From Vreelandella sedimenti (GTDB taxonomy: Bacteria > Pseudomonadota > Gammaproteobacteria > Pseudomonadales > Halomonadaceae), in the NCBI RefSeq assembly GCF_013416325.1, contig NZ_JACCGK010000001.1, positions 248,001 to 312,000 on the forward strand: a stretch of DNA of 64,000 nucleotides, given 5' to 3'. The translations under genes were made by a program, and so were the position numbers. Shown piece after piece: positions 27,306-35,990 of this stretch (positions are counted from its first letter, which is position 1; each line of letters opens with the position of its first letter). The notes under the pieces are model-generated. The model made no database searches. It was not told the origin of the DNA and saw nothing but the letters and a program-made list of their open reading frames with translations.

Positions 27306-30278
27306 ATGGACGCGCTGGGAAGCAGGATATCTAAAAAAGCTAAAGAGATTACCTTTACTTTCGAAGGCGAGGAGGTCAGCGCCGTTGAAGGTCAAAGCCT
27401 GGGGGCTGCACTTGTTGGCGTGGGGCACCTGTCTCATCGGGAAGGCCGCCTGGGGGGAGTCCATGGTCATTATTGCGGCATGGGCGCGTGTTTCGAGTGC
27501 CTGGTCAGCGTTGACGGCCACTCCGGTGTGCGCGCCTGCATGACGCCTGTTCAGCAGAATCAGTCGGTCAAGCGCCATCCCTACAAAACCCCGTTCGATA
27601 TCGAGAAGCAGCGTCAAAGCGCTGTCCGAGCAGCGTCGTCTGAGGTGGTGACGACCGATGTGCTGGTCATCGGGGGAGGGCCTGCCGGTTTGCAGGCCGC
27701 GCTTTCGGCGCGGGAGGCGGGGGCGAGCGTACTCTTGATCGATGAGCGCACAAGTCTGGGTGGTCAGTATTTCAAGCAGTTGTCATCGGCCTATTCAACA
27801 CAAGACGGCAATGCGCCGGATAAGCAGATGCAGGCGGGTCGTGCGCTAATCGATAAACTCGAAAAAGCGGACGTTCAGCAGTGGCGCAATACGCTGGTCT
27901 GGGGAGCGTTTCGTGAGCGTGCCGATCAGCTTCAAATCGGGGTCGAGCGAAACGGCCAGGCGCTGATCGTCGAGCCCCGGTCCATTGTCATTTCCACCGG
28001 CGCCACCGAGCGGCCCTACCCCGTACCCGGCTGGACGCTTCCCGGCGTGATGACCACCGGCGGACTGCAAACGCTACTGCGCTCCTACCGCACGGCACCG
28101 CCCGGGCCTATTCTGGTCGCGGGCAACGGGCCGCTCAACCTGCAGGTCGCGGCAGAACTGGTTTCGGCGGGCGTCGAAGTGGCGGGGGTAGTGGAAAGTG
28201 CAAAGCTGACGTCACTGACTGCATTTACCCAGACCGGGCAGGCGACTCGCCATGCGCCGTCCTTGATCGGCGCCGGGCTTGGCTACCTGCTTATCCTCAA
28301 GCGTGCTCGCATACCTATTTTCGATGGCTACGCGATTGCGGAGATCAAGGGCGAAAGCGCCGTCGAAAGCGTAGTGCTGGCGCCGGTTACTTCCGTGGGC
28401 GAACTGGGGCAACCGACCCGGCAGCTTGACGTCAAGGCGGTAGGTCTTGGCTATGGCTTCCAGCCGCAGGCCGAAATCAGCCGGCTGCTAGGGGTCGAGC
28501 ACCTCTATGCGCCCGCCACGACTTCAGCCCTCAAGGTGCTTTCAGCTGAGCGCGCGGCGGACGGCAGCTGCAACGTCGAGGGCGTTTTCGTTGCCGGTGA
28601 GGCTGGCGGATTCGGCGGCGCCCAACTGGCCCTCGCCCAGGGGGCGCTTTCGGGCATTGCCGCTGCCAATCACTGTGGTTATCACACGAATGCTCCCACC
28701 TCGACATGGCAGGCCCGACAGCGAAAGCATCGACGTTTTCAAAAGGCGCTGTGGGGCGCCTTTGCATCGCCGCTCAAGCCGCTGGCGGGCGTTACCAATG
28801 ATACGATCGTCTGCCGCTGCGAAGGCATTACCGCCAAAGAGATTCTGAGTGGGCGCGATGCGTGTAGCGACGTGGCCTCGATCAAACGTCAGACCCGCGC
28901 GGGCATGGGGCGCTGCCAGGGGCGCTACTGTGCCTCGACGGTTAGCATGCTGATCGCCACCGATAAAAAATTGAGCAGTCAGTTTGATCTGCCGGCACCG
29001 CAAAATCCGATCAAGCCGGTTGCCATCGGGGCCCTGGCCATCGAAAAGGGCGAGTGGGCCGGGCACCGGCGCGTGATGCCGCCGGTAATGCCTGCTCGCC
29101 ATCAGCCTACCGATTATCGACCCCTTATCGAGGTCGACGTGCTGGTGATAGGCGCCGGCGTTGCTGGAAGCTCTACCGCTATGGAGCTGGCTAAACAAGG
29201 GGTGGAGGTGGCGGTACTCGATCGCGGCCTGCCCAACGGGCAGGCATCTGGCGCCAACGCGGGCAGCCTGCACGTTCAGCTGCTGTCGTTCGACTTTGGC
29301 GCGAAAGCCGAAAGGGGAGGCGGTCCCGCCGCCAGCACGCTGCCGCTTCAAAAAGCCAGCGCCTCGCTTTGGGAGGCCTTGGCTTGCGAGCTCGATAGCG
29401 ATATCGAGTTCAAACGCAGTGGCGGCATCATGGTGGCTGAAAGCGACGCGCAGATGCGCTTTCTTGAAAGAAAAGCGGCGTTGGAGCGCTCGCTGGGAAT
29501 CGATACACAGATTGTTGGCCGCGGCGATATCGAGCGTAAGCTGCCCGCGATTACTGATGCTGTGGTCGGAGGGGCGTGGTGTAGCGAGGAGGGGAAAATT
29601 AACCCGCTGCTCGCCACTCCCGCCCTGGTTCGGGCGGCCAAGCAGGCCGGGGCTCGCTTTTTTACCGGTGATGGGGTTCACAAGGTGGAACATACCAACG
29701 GCAAGTGGTTGGTCACCACCAGTAGCGGCTGTTGCTATCGGGCGAATAAGGTAGTGAATGCCGCCGGCGCCTGGGCGGGGGCGATCGGCAAACTAGCCGG
29801 GGTGCACGTACCCGTTCATGCGGCCCCTTTGCAGATGATCGTCACCGAAGCCGCCGATCCCATCGTGGATGTGCTACTTGCCCACGCCGACCGCCACCTG
29901 ACGTTGAAGCAGGCGGCCAACGGAAACGTGATCATTGGTGGCGGATGGCCGGCGGGGCTGAGTATTCCCTTTGGCTATCAACGCCCGCTTTTGGAAAGTA
30001 TCGAAGGCAACCTGTGGGTTGCCCAGCACGTGCTGCCAGCGTTGAATCAGCTGCGCGTGTTGCGCACCTGGGCGGCGATCAATATCAACATAGACGGTGC
30101 GCCCATATTGGGAGAGGTACCTCACCGCCCGGGCTTTTACAACGCCGTCACGTCCAATGGCTTTACCCTGGGGCCGTTGGTTGGGCGTATCACGGCGGAT
30201 TTGATTACGCGTGGCAAGAGCGATTGGGATCTAACGCCTTTTTCGCTCAATCGTTTTGAAGGGCAGCCGGTCACATGA
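27306..30278 (+). CDS. Single-chain HcnABC/OoxAB/LhpBEF-like FAD dehydrogenase fusion
   Basis: A 990-aa protein that strings together units normally encoded as two or three genes. Residues 14-95 form an HcnA-type [2Fe-2S] domain with Cys57, 62, 65 and 78. Residues 115-460 form an HcnB/OoxA-type disulfide-oxidoreductase-like FAD/NAD fold (GGGPAG at 123-128, second nucleotide motif VAGNGP at 271-276). Residues 500-550 are a BFD-like [2Fe-2S] domain with Cys503, 505, 537 and 542. From 608 on is an HcnC/OoxB/DadA-type D-amino acid oxidase fold (GAGVAG at 616-621). By family it oxidises a secondary or D-amino acid and passes electrons to quinone. It starts 9 bp after the lyase and overlaps the exporter gene by 4 bp. 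True cyanide synthesis is unlikely here. Confidence 0.88.
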   Translation: MDALGSRISKKAKEITFTFEGEEVSAVEGQSLGAALVGVGHLSHREGRLGGVHGHYCGMGACFECLVSVDGHSGVRACMTPVQQNQSVKRHPYKTPFDIEKQRQSAVRAASSEVVTTDVLVIGGGPAGLQAALSAREAGASVLLIDERTSLGGQYFKQLSSAYSTQDGNAPDKQMQAGRALIDKLEKADVQQWRNTLVWGAFRERADQLQIGVERNGQALIVEPRSIVISTGATERPYPVPGWTLPGVMTTGGLQTLLRSYRTAPPGPILVAGNGPLNLQVAAELVSAGVEVAGVVESAKLTSLTAFTQTGQATRHAPSLIGAGLGYLLILKRARIPIFDGYAIAEIKGESAVESVVLAPVTSVGELGQPTRQLDVKAVGLGYGFQPQAEISRLLGVEHLYAPATTSALKVLSAERAADGSCNVEGVFVAGEAGGFGGAQLALAQGALSGIAAANHCGYHTNAPTSTWQARQRKHRRFQKALWGAFASPLKPLAGVTNDTIVCRCEGITAKEILSGRDACSDVASIKRQTRAGMGRCQGRYCASTVSMLIATDKKLSSQFDLPAPQNPIKPVAIGALAIEKGEWAGHRRVMPPVMPARHQPTDYRPLIEVDVLVIGAGVAGSSTAMELAKQGVEVAVLDRGLPNGQASGANAGSLHVQLLSFDFGAKAERGGGPAASTLPLQKASASLWEALACELDSDIEFKRSGGIMVAESDAQMRFLERKAALERSLGIDTQIVGRGDIERKLPAITDAVVGGAWCSEEGKINPLLATPALVRAAKQAGARFFTGDGVHKVEHTNGKWLVTTSSGCCYRANKVVNAAGAWAGAIGKLAGVHVPVHAAPLQMIVTEAADPIVDVLLAHADRHLTLKQAANGNVIIGGGWPAGLSIPFGYQRPLLESIEGNLWVAQHVLPALNQLRVLRTWAAININIDGAPILGEVPHRPGFYNAVTSNGFTLGPLVGRITADLITRGKSDWDLTPFSLNRFEGQPVT

Positions 30279-31156
30279 GCGTGGTAACTATGCCAGCACA
30301 GCGTCCGCTTCACGGCATTGCCTGTATGCTCGCCGCTGCAGCACTTTTCGTGGGCATGGACTCTCTGGCCAAGTATCTGGGCGATCACTACTCGCCGGTG
30401 CAGCTGGCGTGGTCGCGCTACAGCGTTCACCTGATCGTGCTGGTAGCACTGCTGGCCATCATGGGGCGGCTCACTCGGGCCGAGCTCGAAAGCCGTGCGC
30501 CCTGGGGTCAGTTTGGCCGGGGGTTGCTGCTGCTTGGCGCCACGCTGTTTGCGTACCTGTCGGTGCGGGTTTTGCCGCTTACTCAGGTCTACGTCGTCAA
30601 CTTCAGCTCACCGCTGATCGTCACGCTACTGGCAATACCGCTTTTGAAAGAGAAGGTCGGCGCCAAGCGCCTGCTGGCGGCCGTGTGCGGATTCTCAGGC
30701 GTCTTGATTGCCGTACAGCCCGACGTGGGAGGCCTGAACGCCAATCTTCTGTTGCCGGTCGGCATGGCGGTCTGCTTTGCGCTCTATCAATTGGCGACGC
30801 GCTACTTTGCCGCCCAGGATTCAGCGCTTACGTCACTGTTGTATACCGCCACCGCTGGCGGCCTGGTGAGCACGCTGGCGGTGCCCTTTTTCTGGGTACC
30901 TGTGCAAAGCGAAGACATTGCCTTGTTCGTGCTGATTGGCGTGCTAGGGGCGCTTAGCCATTTCGCGCTGATCGAGGCCATGCGGTCGGCCTCAGCGTCT
31001 CTGGTATCGCCTTTTTTATATTCACAGCTTATTTGGGCCACGCTCATTGGATACTGGTTTTTCGGCGACTATCCCACTAAAGCCACGTTTATCGGGGCAG
31101 GCCTTGTCGCTATGGCAGGTGGTTACCTCATTATCAATGAGCGCCATCAACATTAA
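30275..31156 (+). CDS. EamA/DMT-family transporter
   Basis: Membrane protein of 293 aa with ten hydrophobic segments in two EamA repeats (about residues 12-140 and 155-290). The first repeat has FVGMDSLAKYLGDHYSPVQLAWSRY, shown here by its key residues. The start overlaps the fusion gene stop (ATGA), so it belongs to the same operon. DMT proteins of this type often export amino acids or metabolites; here it may release an overflow product or take up substrate. Direction is not deducible. Confidence 0.85.
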   Translation: MSVVTMPAQRPLHGIACMLAAAALFVGMDSLAKYLGDHYSPVQLAWSRYSVHLIVLVALLAIMGRLTRAELESRAPWGQFGRGLLLLGATLFAYLSVRVLPLTQVYVVNFSSPLIVTLLAIPLLKEKVGAKRLLAAVCGFSGVLIAVQPDVGGLNANLLLPVGMAVCFALYQLATRYFAAQDSALTSLLYTATAGGLVSTLAVPFFWVPVQSEDIALFVLIGVLGALSHFALIEAMRSASASLVSPFLYSQLIWATLIGYWFFGDYPTKATFIGAGLVAMAGGYLIINERHQH

Positions 31157-31171
31157 ATAGGGAGAAAACTT

Positions 31172-31573
31172 ATGAGTGAACAAACGAAGACAGTTTTGAT
31201 GTTTGTTAACGGTCAGGCGATGTCTGGCGGAAGTATCAATTTTGCTTTAGAGGAAGCCAAGTTTCTAGGCGCCGTTAATACTGCTTCAAAGTATCGCTTT
31301 TACTCTGTGCGCGACGAGTTTCCTGGACTATGGCCTGTTGATGAAGGCGGGCAATCTATTCCAGGGGAGATCTATGAAGTCACTTATGCGCAGCTCCGAG
31401 AGTCATTGCTTCCCAATGAACCTTCTGAATTGGAACTGGGTGTTATTGAACTTGAAGATGGCAGTGGCTCTTTGAGCATGAAAATGCGTGCCGAGGAAAT
31501 CGATGGCGATGATGTTGTGGATATTAGCGACCAAGGTGGCTGGCTTAAATATCTCGCTACCAAAAAAGTATAG
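31172..31573 (+). CDS. Stand-alone AtzF C-terminal-like (allophanate hydrolase-related) protein
   Basis: Small soluble protein of 133 aa with AGGGAG ahead of its ATG. The pattern YRFYSVRDEFPGLWPV, IPGEIYEVTYAQL, LELGVIELEDGS and a C-terminal GGWLKYLATKKV resembles the gamma-glutamylcyclotransferase-like C-terminal domain of allophanate hydrolase, here without its amidase half. It lies 16 bp after the exporter gene and 84 bp before dihydropyrimidinase. It could work with the separate amidase at 13091-14485 or with the dihydropyrimidinase. Family placement is from memory of the domain pattern and is moderately sure. Confidence 0.68.
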   Translation: MSEQTKTVLMFVNGQAMSGGSINFALEEAKFLGAVNTASKYRFYSVRDEFPGLWPVDEGGQSIPGEIYEVTYAQLRESLLPNEPSELELGVIELEDGSGSLSMKMRAEEIDGDDVVDISDQGGWLKYLATKKV

Positions 31574-31657
31574 CTTCTAACAGTTGCTCGAACATCGAGT
31601 AAAGATAGCTGAGCTAGTGAAGTTTAACGTATCACTATAATAGTAAAGGCACCTTTT

Positions 31658-33067
31658 ATGACCGGATTTGATTTGATCATCCGTAACGGAACCGTGGTTA
31701 CCGCAAGCGATACCATGCTATGCGATGTCGGTGTCAGAAACGGTAAGGTGGTGGCATTAGCGGACAAGTTAGGCGCGGCAGATCGGGAGATTGATGCCAC
31801 CGGTTTACTGGTCATGCCGGGTGGCATTGACAGCCACGTGCACCTGGCACAGCCGACCAGCGATGGCAGCGTCATGGCTGATGATTTTGAGTCAGGAACG
31901 CGTTCGGCGGCTTGCGGCGGAAACACGACAGTTATCCCTTTCTCCCTTCAAGAGCGAGGAAAGTCGCTTCTTAAGTCGGTCGAAGAGCATCACCAGCGCG
32001 CAAAGGGCAAGTGCTATATCGATTATGCACTGCACGCCATTATTACCGACCCAACGCCTCAGGCGCTTGAAAAGGATTTACCCCAGGTGGTTCAGGACGG
32101 GGTTACGTCGGTCAAAATTTTCATGACTTATCAGGACATGGCATTAAACGATGCTGAAATCTTTAAAGTGATGGAAGCAACCCGTCGCGAAGGGGCTCTG
32201 ACTATGGTTCATGCGGAGAATTTCGACGCTATCCAGCAGATGACCGAGCGCCTTGAACAGGCAGGTCAAGCGGGTCCACGAGGCCATGCAGAATCACGAC
32301 CTATCGTGGTCGAACGCGAAGCTACCCATCGCGCTATCAGCTTTGCCGAGCTGGTGGATGTGCCGTTATTTGTCGTGCATGTGTCCGGTGGTGATGTCAT
32401 TGAGCAGATCGAGTGGGCTAAGCGCCGTGGCTTGCCCATCTACGCTGAAACGTGTCCTCAGTATCTAACGCTAACTGCGGACGACTTGGACAACGCCAAT
32501 ATGGAGGGGAGCAAGTATGTCTGCAGCCCGCCGCCAAGAGATAAAGCCAACCAGAAAGCCTGCTGGGATGCGCTGGCAAGAGACGTTTTTTCTACATTTA
32601 CCTCTGACCATTGTCCATTTATCTATGAGAGCGACACTGGTAAGAAAAAAGCGGGGTCTGATACCAGTTTTAAGTATGTACCCAACGGTATTCCTGGTGT
32701 TGAGACGCGTTTGCCAATTCTGTTCCGTAAAGGTGTCTCGGAAGGGCGCATCAACCTGAATCAGTTTGTTGCTCTATCGGCGACGAACCATGCCAAGGTG
32801 TATGGCATGTATCCTCGCAAAGGCACCATCGCCATTGGTTCCGATGCAGATATCGCTATTTGGGATCCTAACAAATGCGTAACGCTATCGCAGTCTATGC
32901 TTAACCATAATTGTGATTACACCCCTTACGAAGGCATGGAGTTAAAAGGCTATCCCGTCACTGTAATTTCCAACGGCGAGGTGGTAGCAGAAAACGGTCG
33001 GCCGGTAGGTAGCGCCGGTAAAGGTAAGTTCATCTCTCGAGGTAAATCAAGCCTGATACCTACATAA
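31658..33067 (+). CDS. Dihydropyrimidinase / hydantoinase
   Basis: Cyclic amidohydrolase of 469 aa that opens dihydrouracil, dihydrothymine or hydantoins to N-carbamoyl products. The binuclear metal site is complete: His60 and His62 (DSHVHL), the carbamylated Lys153 in SVKIFMTY, His185 (MVHAEN), His241 (VVHVSGGD) and Asp317 (TSDHCPF). Overall length and the C-terminal YEGMELKGYPV are typical of D-hydantoinase/DHPase. It would supply N-carbamoyl-beta-alanine to the M20 hydrolase at 14488-15762. It is the last intact gene of the inserted block. Confidence 0.92.
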   Translation: MTGFDLIIRNGTVVTASDTMLCDVGVRNGKVVALADKLGAADREIDATGLLVMPGGIDSHVHLAQPTSDGSVMADDFESGTRSAACGGNTTVIPFSLQERGKSLLKSVEEHHQRAKGKCYIDYALHAIITDPTPQALEKDLPQVVQDGVTSVKIFMTYQDMALNDAEIFKVMEATRREGALTMVHAENFDAIQQMTERLEQAGQAGPRGHAESRPIVVEREATHRAISFAELVDVPLFVVHVSGGDVIEQIEWAKRRGLPIYAETCPQYLTLTADDLDNANMEGSKYVCSPPPRDKANQKACWDALARDVFSTFTSDHCPFIYESDTGKKKAGSDTSFKYVPNGIPGVETRLPILFRKGVSEGRINLNQFVALSATNHAKVYGMYPRKGTIAIGSDADIAIWDPNKCVTLSQSMLNHNCDYTPYEGMELKGYPVTVISNGEVVAENGRPVGSAGKGKFISRGKSSLIPT

Positions 33068-33193
33068 CGGGTTTGTGAGGCCTGAAACATTGAGTGTTAG
33101 TGAGCGAAGGCATCAAGACTCCAAATACAAAGGAATTATGAGCGCTTTATAACAAGGAAGGAGTGTCGGCGCTTGCAACACCGCCAACCATGG
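33068..33193. other. Spacer after dihydropyrimidinase
   Basis: About 125 bp between the dihydropyrimidinase stop and the tetR remnant. No gene is seen. An isolated AAGGAAGGAG with no convincing frame after it may be debris from the same rearrangement. Confidence 0.35.
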
Positions 33194-33350
33194 CATCTTC
33201 TCAGCACCGTCGTTCCGCGCCGGTGCTTTGTTTGGTGTCTATCTGATCTACCTGCTTAACGACGACCAACCGCTGGACGACCTACAGTTTGAAAAAGCCG
33301 TTCAGTCGGTGACCTAAGTGATTTTGCGAGGGATTGGGTTGACGGCGTGA
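33194..33350 (+). pseudogene. Remnant of a second mmsA-terminator/tetR (RutR-like) unit
   Basis: A deleted duplicate of 21706-22397. Positions 33194-33235 repeat the mmsA terminator region, including 19 identical bases (CATCTTCTCAGCACCGTCG). This then jumps to the last 35 codons of the TetR gene: IYLLNDDQPLDDLQFEK and following residues are identical, with mostly synonymous changes. A TAA at 33315-33317 replaces a Ser codon, and the original end GIGLTA plus TGA (33348-33350) is retained. About 540 bp of the regulator are missing. The synonymous divergence suggests a copy from a related lineage, not a recent tandem duplication. Confidence 0.88.
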
Positions 33351-33357
33351 GCAGCAC

Positions 33358-33816
33358 TCAACGACTGAGCTGCACCGACGCATCAAACTTATGCCGCTTA
33401 CGCGACAGTAGCGTGCGGAACTTGCGCAGGTTGTCATCGCCATAGAGCACGCGATCACAGAAACTGTCGTACTCATCTAAATCAGCGACTGTCACGATTA
33501 ATACAAAATCACACTCGCCGGTTACCTGATAGCACTGCTTCACTTCAGGGGCGCTCAGCGCTGTTGTTAAAAAACGCTGGTAGAGTGATTTGTCATCCCT
33601 CTCCATGGTGACTTCCACCACCATGTGAAGGCACTGCCCTAGGGCGTCAGGGTTGATTAGTGCCACCTCACGCTCAATTATTCCAGTATCGCGCAGTCGA
33701 TTAACCCGCTTTAAACAGGCAGAGGGTGAAAGCCCTATCTCGTCCGCTAGCGCCTGGTTGGCCAGGCTGGAGTTACGCTGAAGCTGGTCAAGGATTCGTC
33801 GATCAATGGCGTCCAT
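33358..33816 (-). CDS. Lrp/AsnC-family regulator
   Basis: Regulator of 152 aa. I start it at MDAIDRRILDQLQRN (ATG 33816); the frame is open further upstream but that part has no family similarity. The HTH region is SLANQALADEIGLSPSACLKR (quoted by LADEIGLSPS), followed by the RAM ligand domain (CYQVTGECDFVLIVTVADLDEY). It is divergent from the gate-domain gene at 33942 with 125 bp between, and probably controls it and perhaps the amino/guanidino compound operon nearby. Confidence 0.91.
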   Translation of the reverse strand: MDAIDRRILDQLQRNSSLANQALADEIGLSPSACLKRVNRLRDTGIIEREVALINPDALGQCLHMVVEVTMERDDKSLYQRFLTTALSAPEVKQCYQVTGECDFVLIVTVADLDEYDSFCDRVLYGDDNLRKFRTLLSRKRHKFDASVQLSR

Positions 33817-33941
33817 GAAATAAAATGTCTTTTCTGAGCTCATAAAGAACGAATAGTGATTGTTAGTACGCAATTGAAAAGAATATTCTGCGCCAGCCCC
33901 ATTATCATAACCGTTGTTCAAATGATGGCAACGGGGGCTTG

Positions 33942-34415
33942 ATGCAGATAAAAATTCATCATCTATGGGCTTGGGTAACTCACCTATTACAAGACGCGCT
34001 GCGCGTGTACCTGAAGCTGCTCAAAATCCTGATTCCAGCATTGCTTATCGTCAAAGCATTAGAGCTCTTGGGTGTTATCGGCTGGCTGGGAAAGGTATTA
34101 GTTCCCTTAATGAGCATACTCGGTTTGCCCGAGCAGTTGGGCGTTGTGTGGTCGGCGGCGCTCTTTACCAACTTGTACACCGCCATTGCGGTATTTCTCC
34201 AAGTAGCTGGTGATATGCACTTGAGTGCCGAGCAAGTGACAGTGCTGGGTGCATTAATGCTGGTAGGATACTCAATTCCTGTTGAGGGGGCCGTTGCCAA
34301 GCGCGCTGGCGTACCGTGGTGGGCTACGTTAGTTCTGCGCGTAGGTGGGGCTTTGTTGCTTGCTTGGCTCTTGCACTGCTTCTATTCGTATTTTGGTTTG
34401 TTGCAGCGCCAGTAG
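33942..34415 (+). CDS. Nucleoside-recognition (gate) domain membrane protein, first of a pair
   Basis: Membrane protein of 157 aa from ATG 33942, with GGGGG upstream. Hydrophobic segments and the motifs LPEQLGVVWSAALFTNLYTAIAVF and LMLVGYSIPVEGAVAKRAG (given by key residues) fit the gate domain family seen in SpmA/SpmB- and YjiG/YjiH-type proteins. These commonly occur as adjacent pairs, as here. The transported solute is unknown; purine or pyrimidine compounds and amino acids are both possible. Confidence 0.72.
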   Translation: MQIKIHHLWAWVTHLLQDALRVYLKLLKILIPALLIVKALELLGVIGWLGKVLVPLMSILGLPEQLGVVWSAALFTNLYTAIAVFLQVAGDMHLSAEQVTVLGALMLVGYSIPVEGAVAKRAGVPWWATLVLRVGGALLLAWLLHCFYSYFGLLQRQ

Positions 34416-34886
34416 CATTGGTATGGCAACCAAGCTTGCCGACAGCGCCAACGCTAAGCAGTTGGGCTATTGCACAGCTTGAAACGCTAGCGCTGATCTT
34501 TGTGATTATTTTAGCGCTGATTGTGCTCCTAAAACTTCTGAAAAAGCTCGGCCTGGAGCGCTGGATTCATCTTGGCTTGCTACCGCTCCTCAAGCTATTA
34601 GGTATTGGCCGTTCGGCAGCTAATGTAACGGTGATTGGTTTTACGTTGGGATTAAGCTATGGCGCAGGGCTGCTGATTCGGTATGTGCAGAACGGGGTGC
34701 TTAGCAAGCGCGATAGCACGCTTGCACTGTGCTTTCTCGGCCTCTGCCATAGCGTTATAGAAGACACGCTGCTGATCTTGATGCTGGGCCGATATAGCGG
34801 GCATTTTATGGGCACGGTTACTCTTTGCCATTATTGTTACCGCTATGATTGCCCGCTGGCCTAAAACCACGATCAACAATCAATAG
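34316..34886 (+). pseudogene. Second gate-domain membrane protein, frameshifted near the C-terminus
   Basis: Partner of the preceding gene. The frame opens at 34316 (GTG); the real start may be GTG 34319 or TTG 34364. It carries hydrophobic helices and SAANVTVIGFTLGLSYGAGLL and CHSVIEDTLLILMLGRYSG by key residues. After the GGG at 34799-34801 the frame runs into an unlikely tail and stops at 34864. Removing one G restores ILWARLLFAIIVTAMIARW and a stop at 34884-34886. This is either a sequencing indel, a real frameshift mutation or programmed slippage. Confidence 0.7.
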
Positions 34887-34993
34887 GCAACTACACTGGC
34901 TACCATTAACGCAAAATATATACGCCCAAGCTGATAAAAAAACACTGTCCACTATTCGATTCAGCCACTTCACTCGTAGCGTTTTGCGGGAGA

Positions 34994-35980
34994 TTAATCC
35001 CTCTCCGAGCCTACCTGCTCAGCAATCAAACACAAAAGCTCGTACATAACGGTCGCGCCAAGCAGGGCCGTGTTGCCGCTGGGGTCGAAGGGTGGGGAGA
35101 CTTCCACTACATCGGCGCCGATAAGCGGTAAACCGCGAAAGCCGCGCACTAGCTGAAGTGCTTGCAGGCTGGTGAGGCCACCTACTTCAGGGGTGCCGGT
35201 GCCAGGGGCGAAGGCGGGGTCGATGCTGTCGATATCGAAGGATAGATATACTGGGCCATTGCCTATAACGCGGCGTGCTTCAGCGACCGTCGCTTCAATC
35301 CCCAGCGCATCCACTTCCTCCATAAACATCACCCGCATGCCGTTCGCTGCGGAGTAATCCCAGCCCTGGGTGGTGTTTTGGGCACCGCGAATGCCGATTT
35401 GCACCGTGCGTTTGGGATCGATAAGGCCCTCTTCGCAGGCGAGCCGGAAGGGACCGCCGTGGTGAAATTTCGAGCCTTGAAACTCGTCCCAGGTGTCGGT
35501 GTGGGCATCGATATGGATCAAGCCTACCGGGTCATCGGCTGCCAAGCCGCGCAGGATGGGGTAGGTGATGGAGTGGTCGCCCCCGGCGCTTAGCGGGATA
35601 ACCCCTGCTCGGCGAATAGCTGAGTAATAAGCGGCAATATCATCAGAGACCTGCGCAAGGTCGTAGATCGATGAGAAGCGTACATCGCCGATGTCGGCAA
35701 TGCGTGCCTGAGCAAAGGGATCCAGCCGGGTAACATGGTGCAGGCTGCGCATCATGCTCGACTGGTTGCGAATCTCCCGTGGGCCATGGCGAGCGCCTGG
35801 ACGGTTGCTGACACCGCCATCAAACGGGATGCCCACCAGGGCAATATCAAGTTCCTTCAATGTGTCGGCTAGCGGTGCTCGCAAGAAACTGGCTATTTCG
35901 CGGTAGCGCGGCTCATGGTGGGGTAGATAGTGTTCGCCAGTGGCGGCATTGCGGCGAGTACCGTCGGTGCCTTTAGCCAT
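34994..35980 (-). CDS. Ureohydrolase (agmatinase / guanidino-acid hydrolase family)
   Basis: Manganese- or nickel-dependent ureohydrolase of 328 aa. The binuclear metal motifs are intact: AGGDHS, HIDAHTDTW and SFDIDSIDPAFAPGTGTPE. The family (arginase, agmatinase, guanidinobutyrase, guanidinopropionase, guanidine hydrolase) releases urea from a guanidino group. It is downstream of an N-carbamoyl hydrolase, a DUF1989 gene and a polar amino acid ABC transporter, so a guanidino acid imported by that transporter is more likely than agmatine. The symbol speB is therefore withheld. Confidence 0.88.
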   Translation of the reverse strand: MAKGTDGTRRNAATGEHYLPHHEPRYREIASFLRAPLADTLKELDIALVGIPFDGGVSNRPGARHGPREIRNQSSMMRSLHHVTRLDPFAQARIADIGDVRFSSIYDLAQVSDDIAAYYSAIRRAGVIPLSAGGDHSITYPILRGLAADDPVGLIHIDAHTDTWDEFQGSKFHHGGPFRLACEEGLIDPKRTVQIGIRGAQNTTQGWDYSAANGMRVMFMEEVDALGIEATVAEARRVIGNGPVYLSFDIDSIDPAFAPGTGTPEVGGLTSLQALQLVRGFRGLPLIGADVVEVSPPFDPSGNTALLGATVMYELLCLIAEQVGSERD

Positions 35981-35990
35981 TTCGCTCTCC

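Noticed and set aside
28542..29693. Long open frame of 383 codons antisense to the dehydrogenase fusion
   Set aside because: It has no recognisable domain and lies wholly opposite a gene with many intact cofactor motifs. High GC in this stretch makes long antisense frames expected.
27306..30278. Hydrogen cyanide synthase (HcnABC)
   Set aside because: Domains match, but so do opine and hydroxyproline dehydrogenases. The neighbouring TRAP system and DapA-like lyase favour amino/imino acid catabolism over cyanide production.
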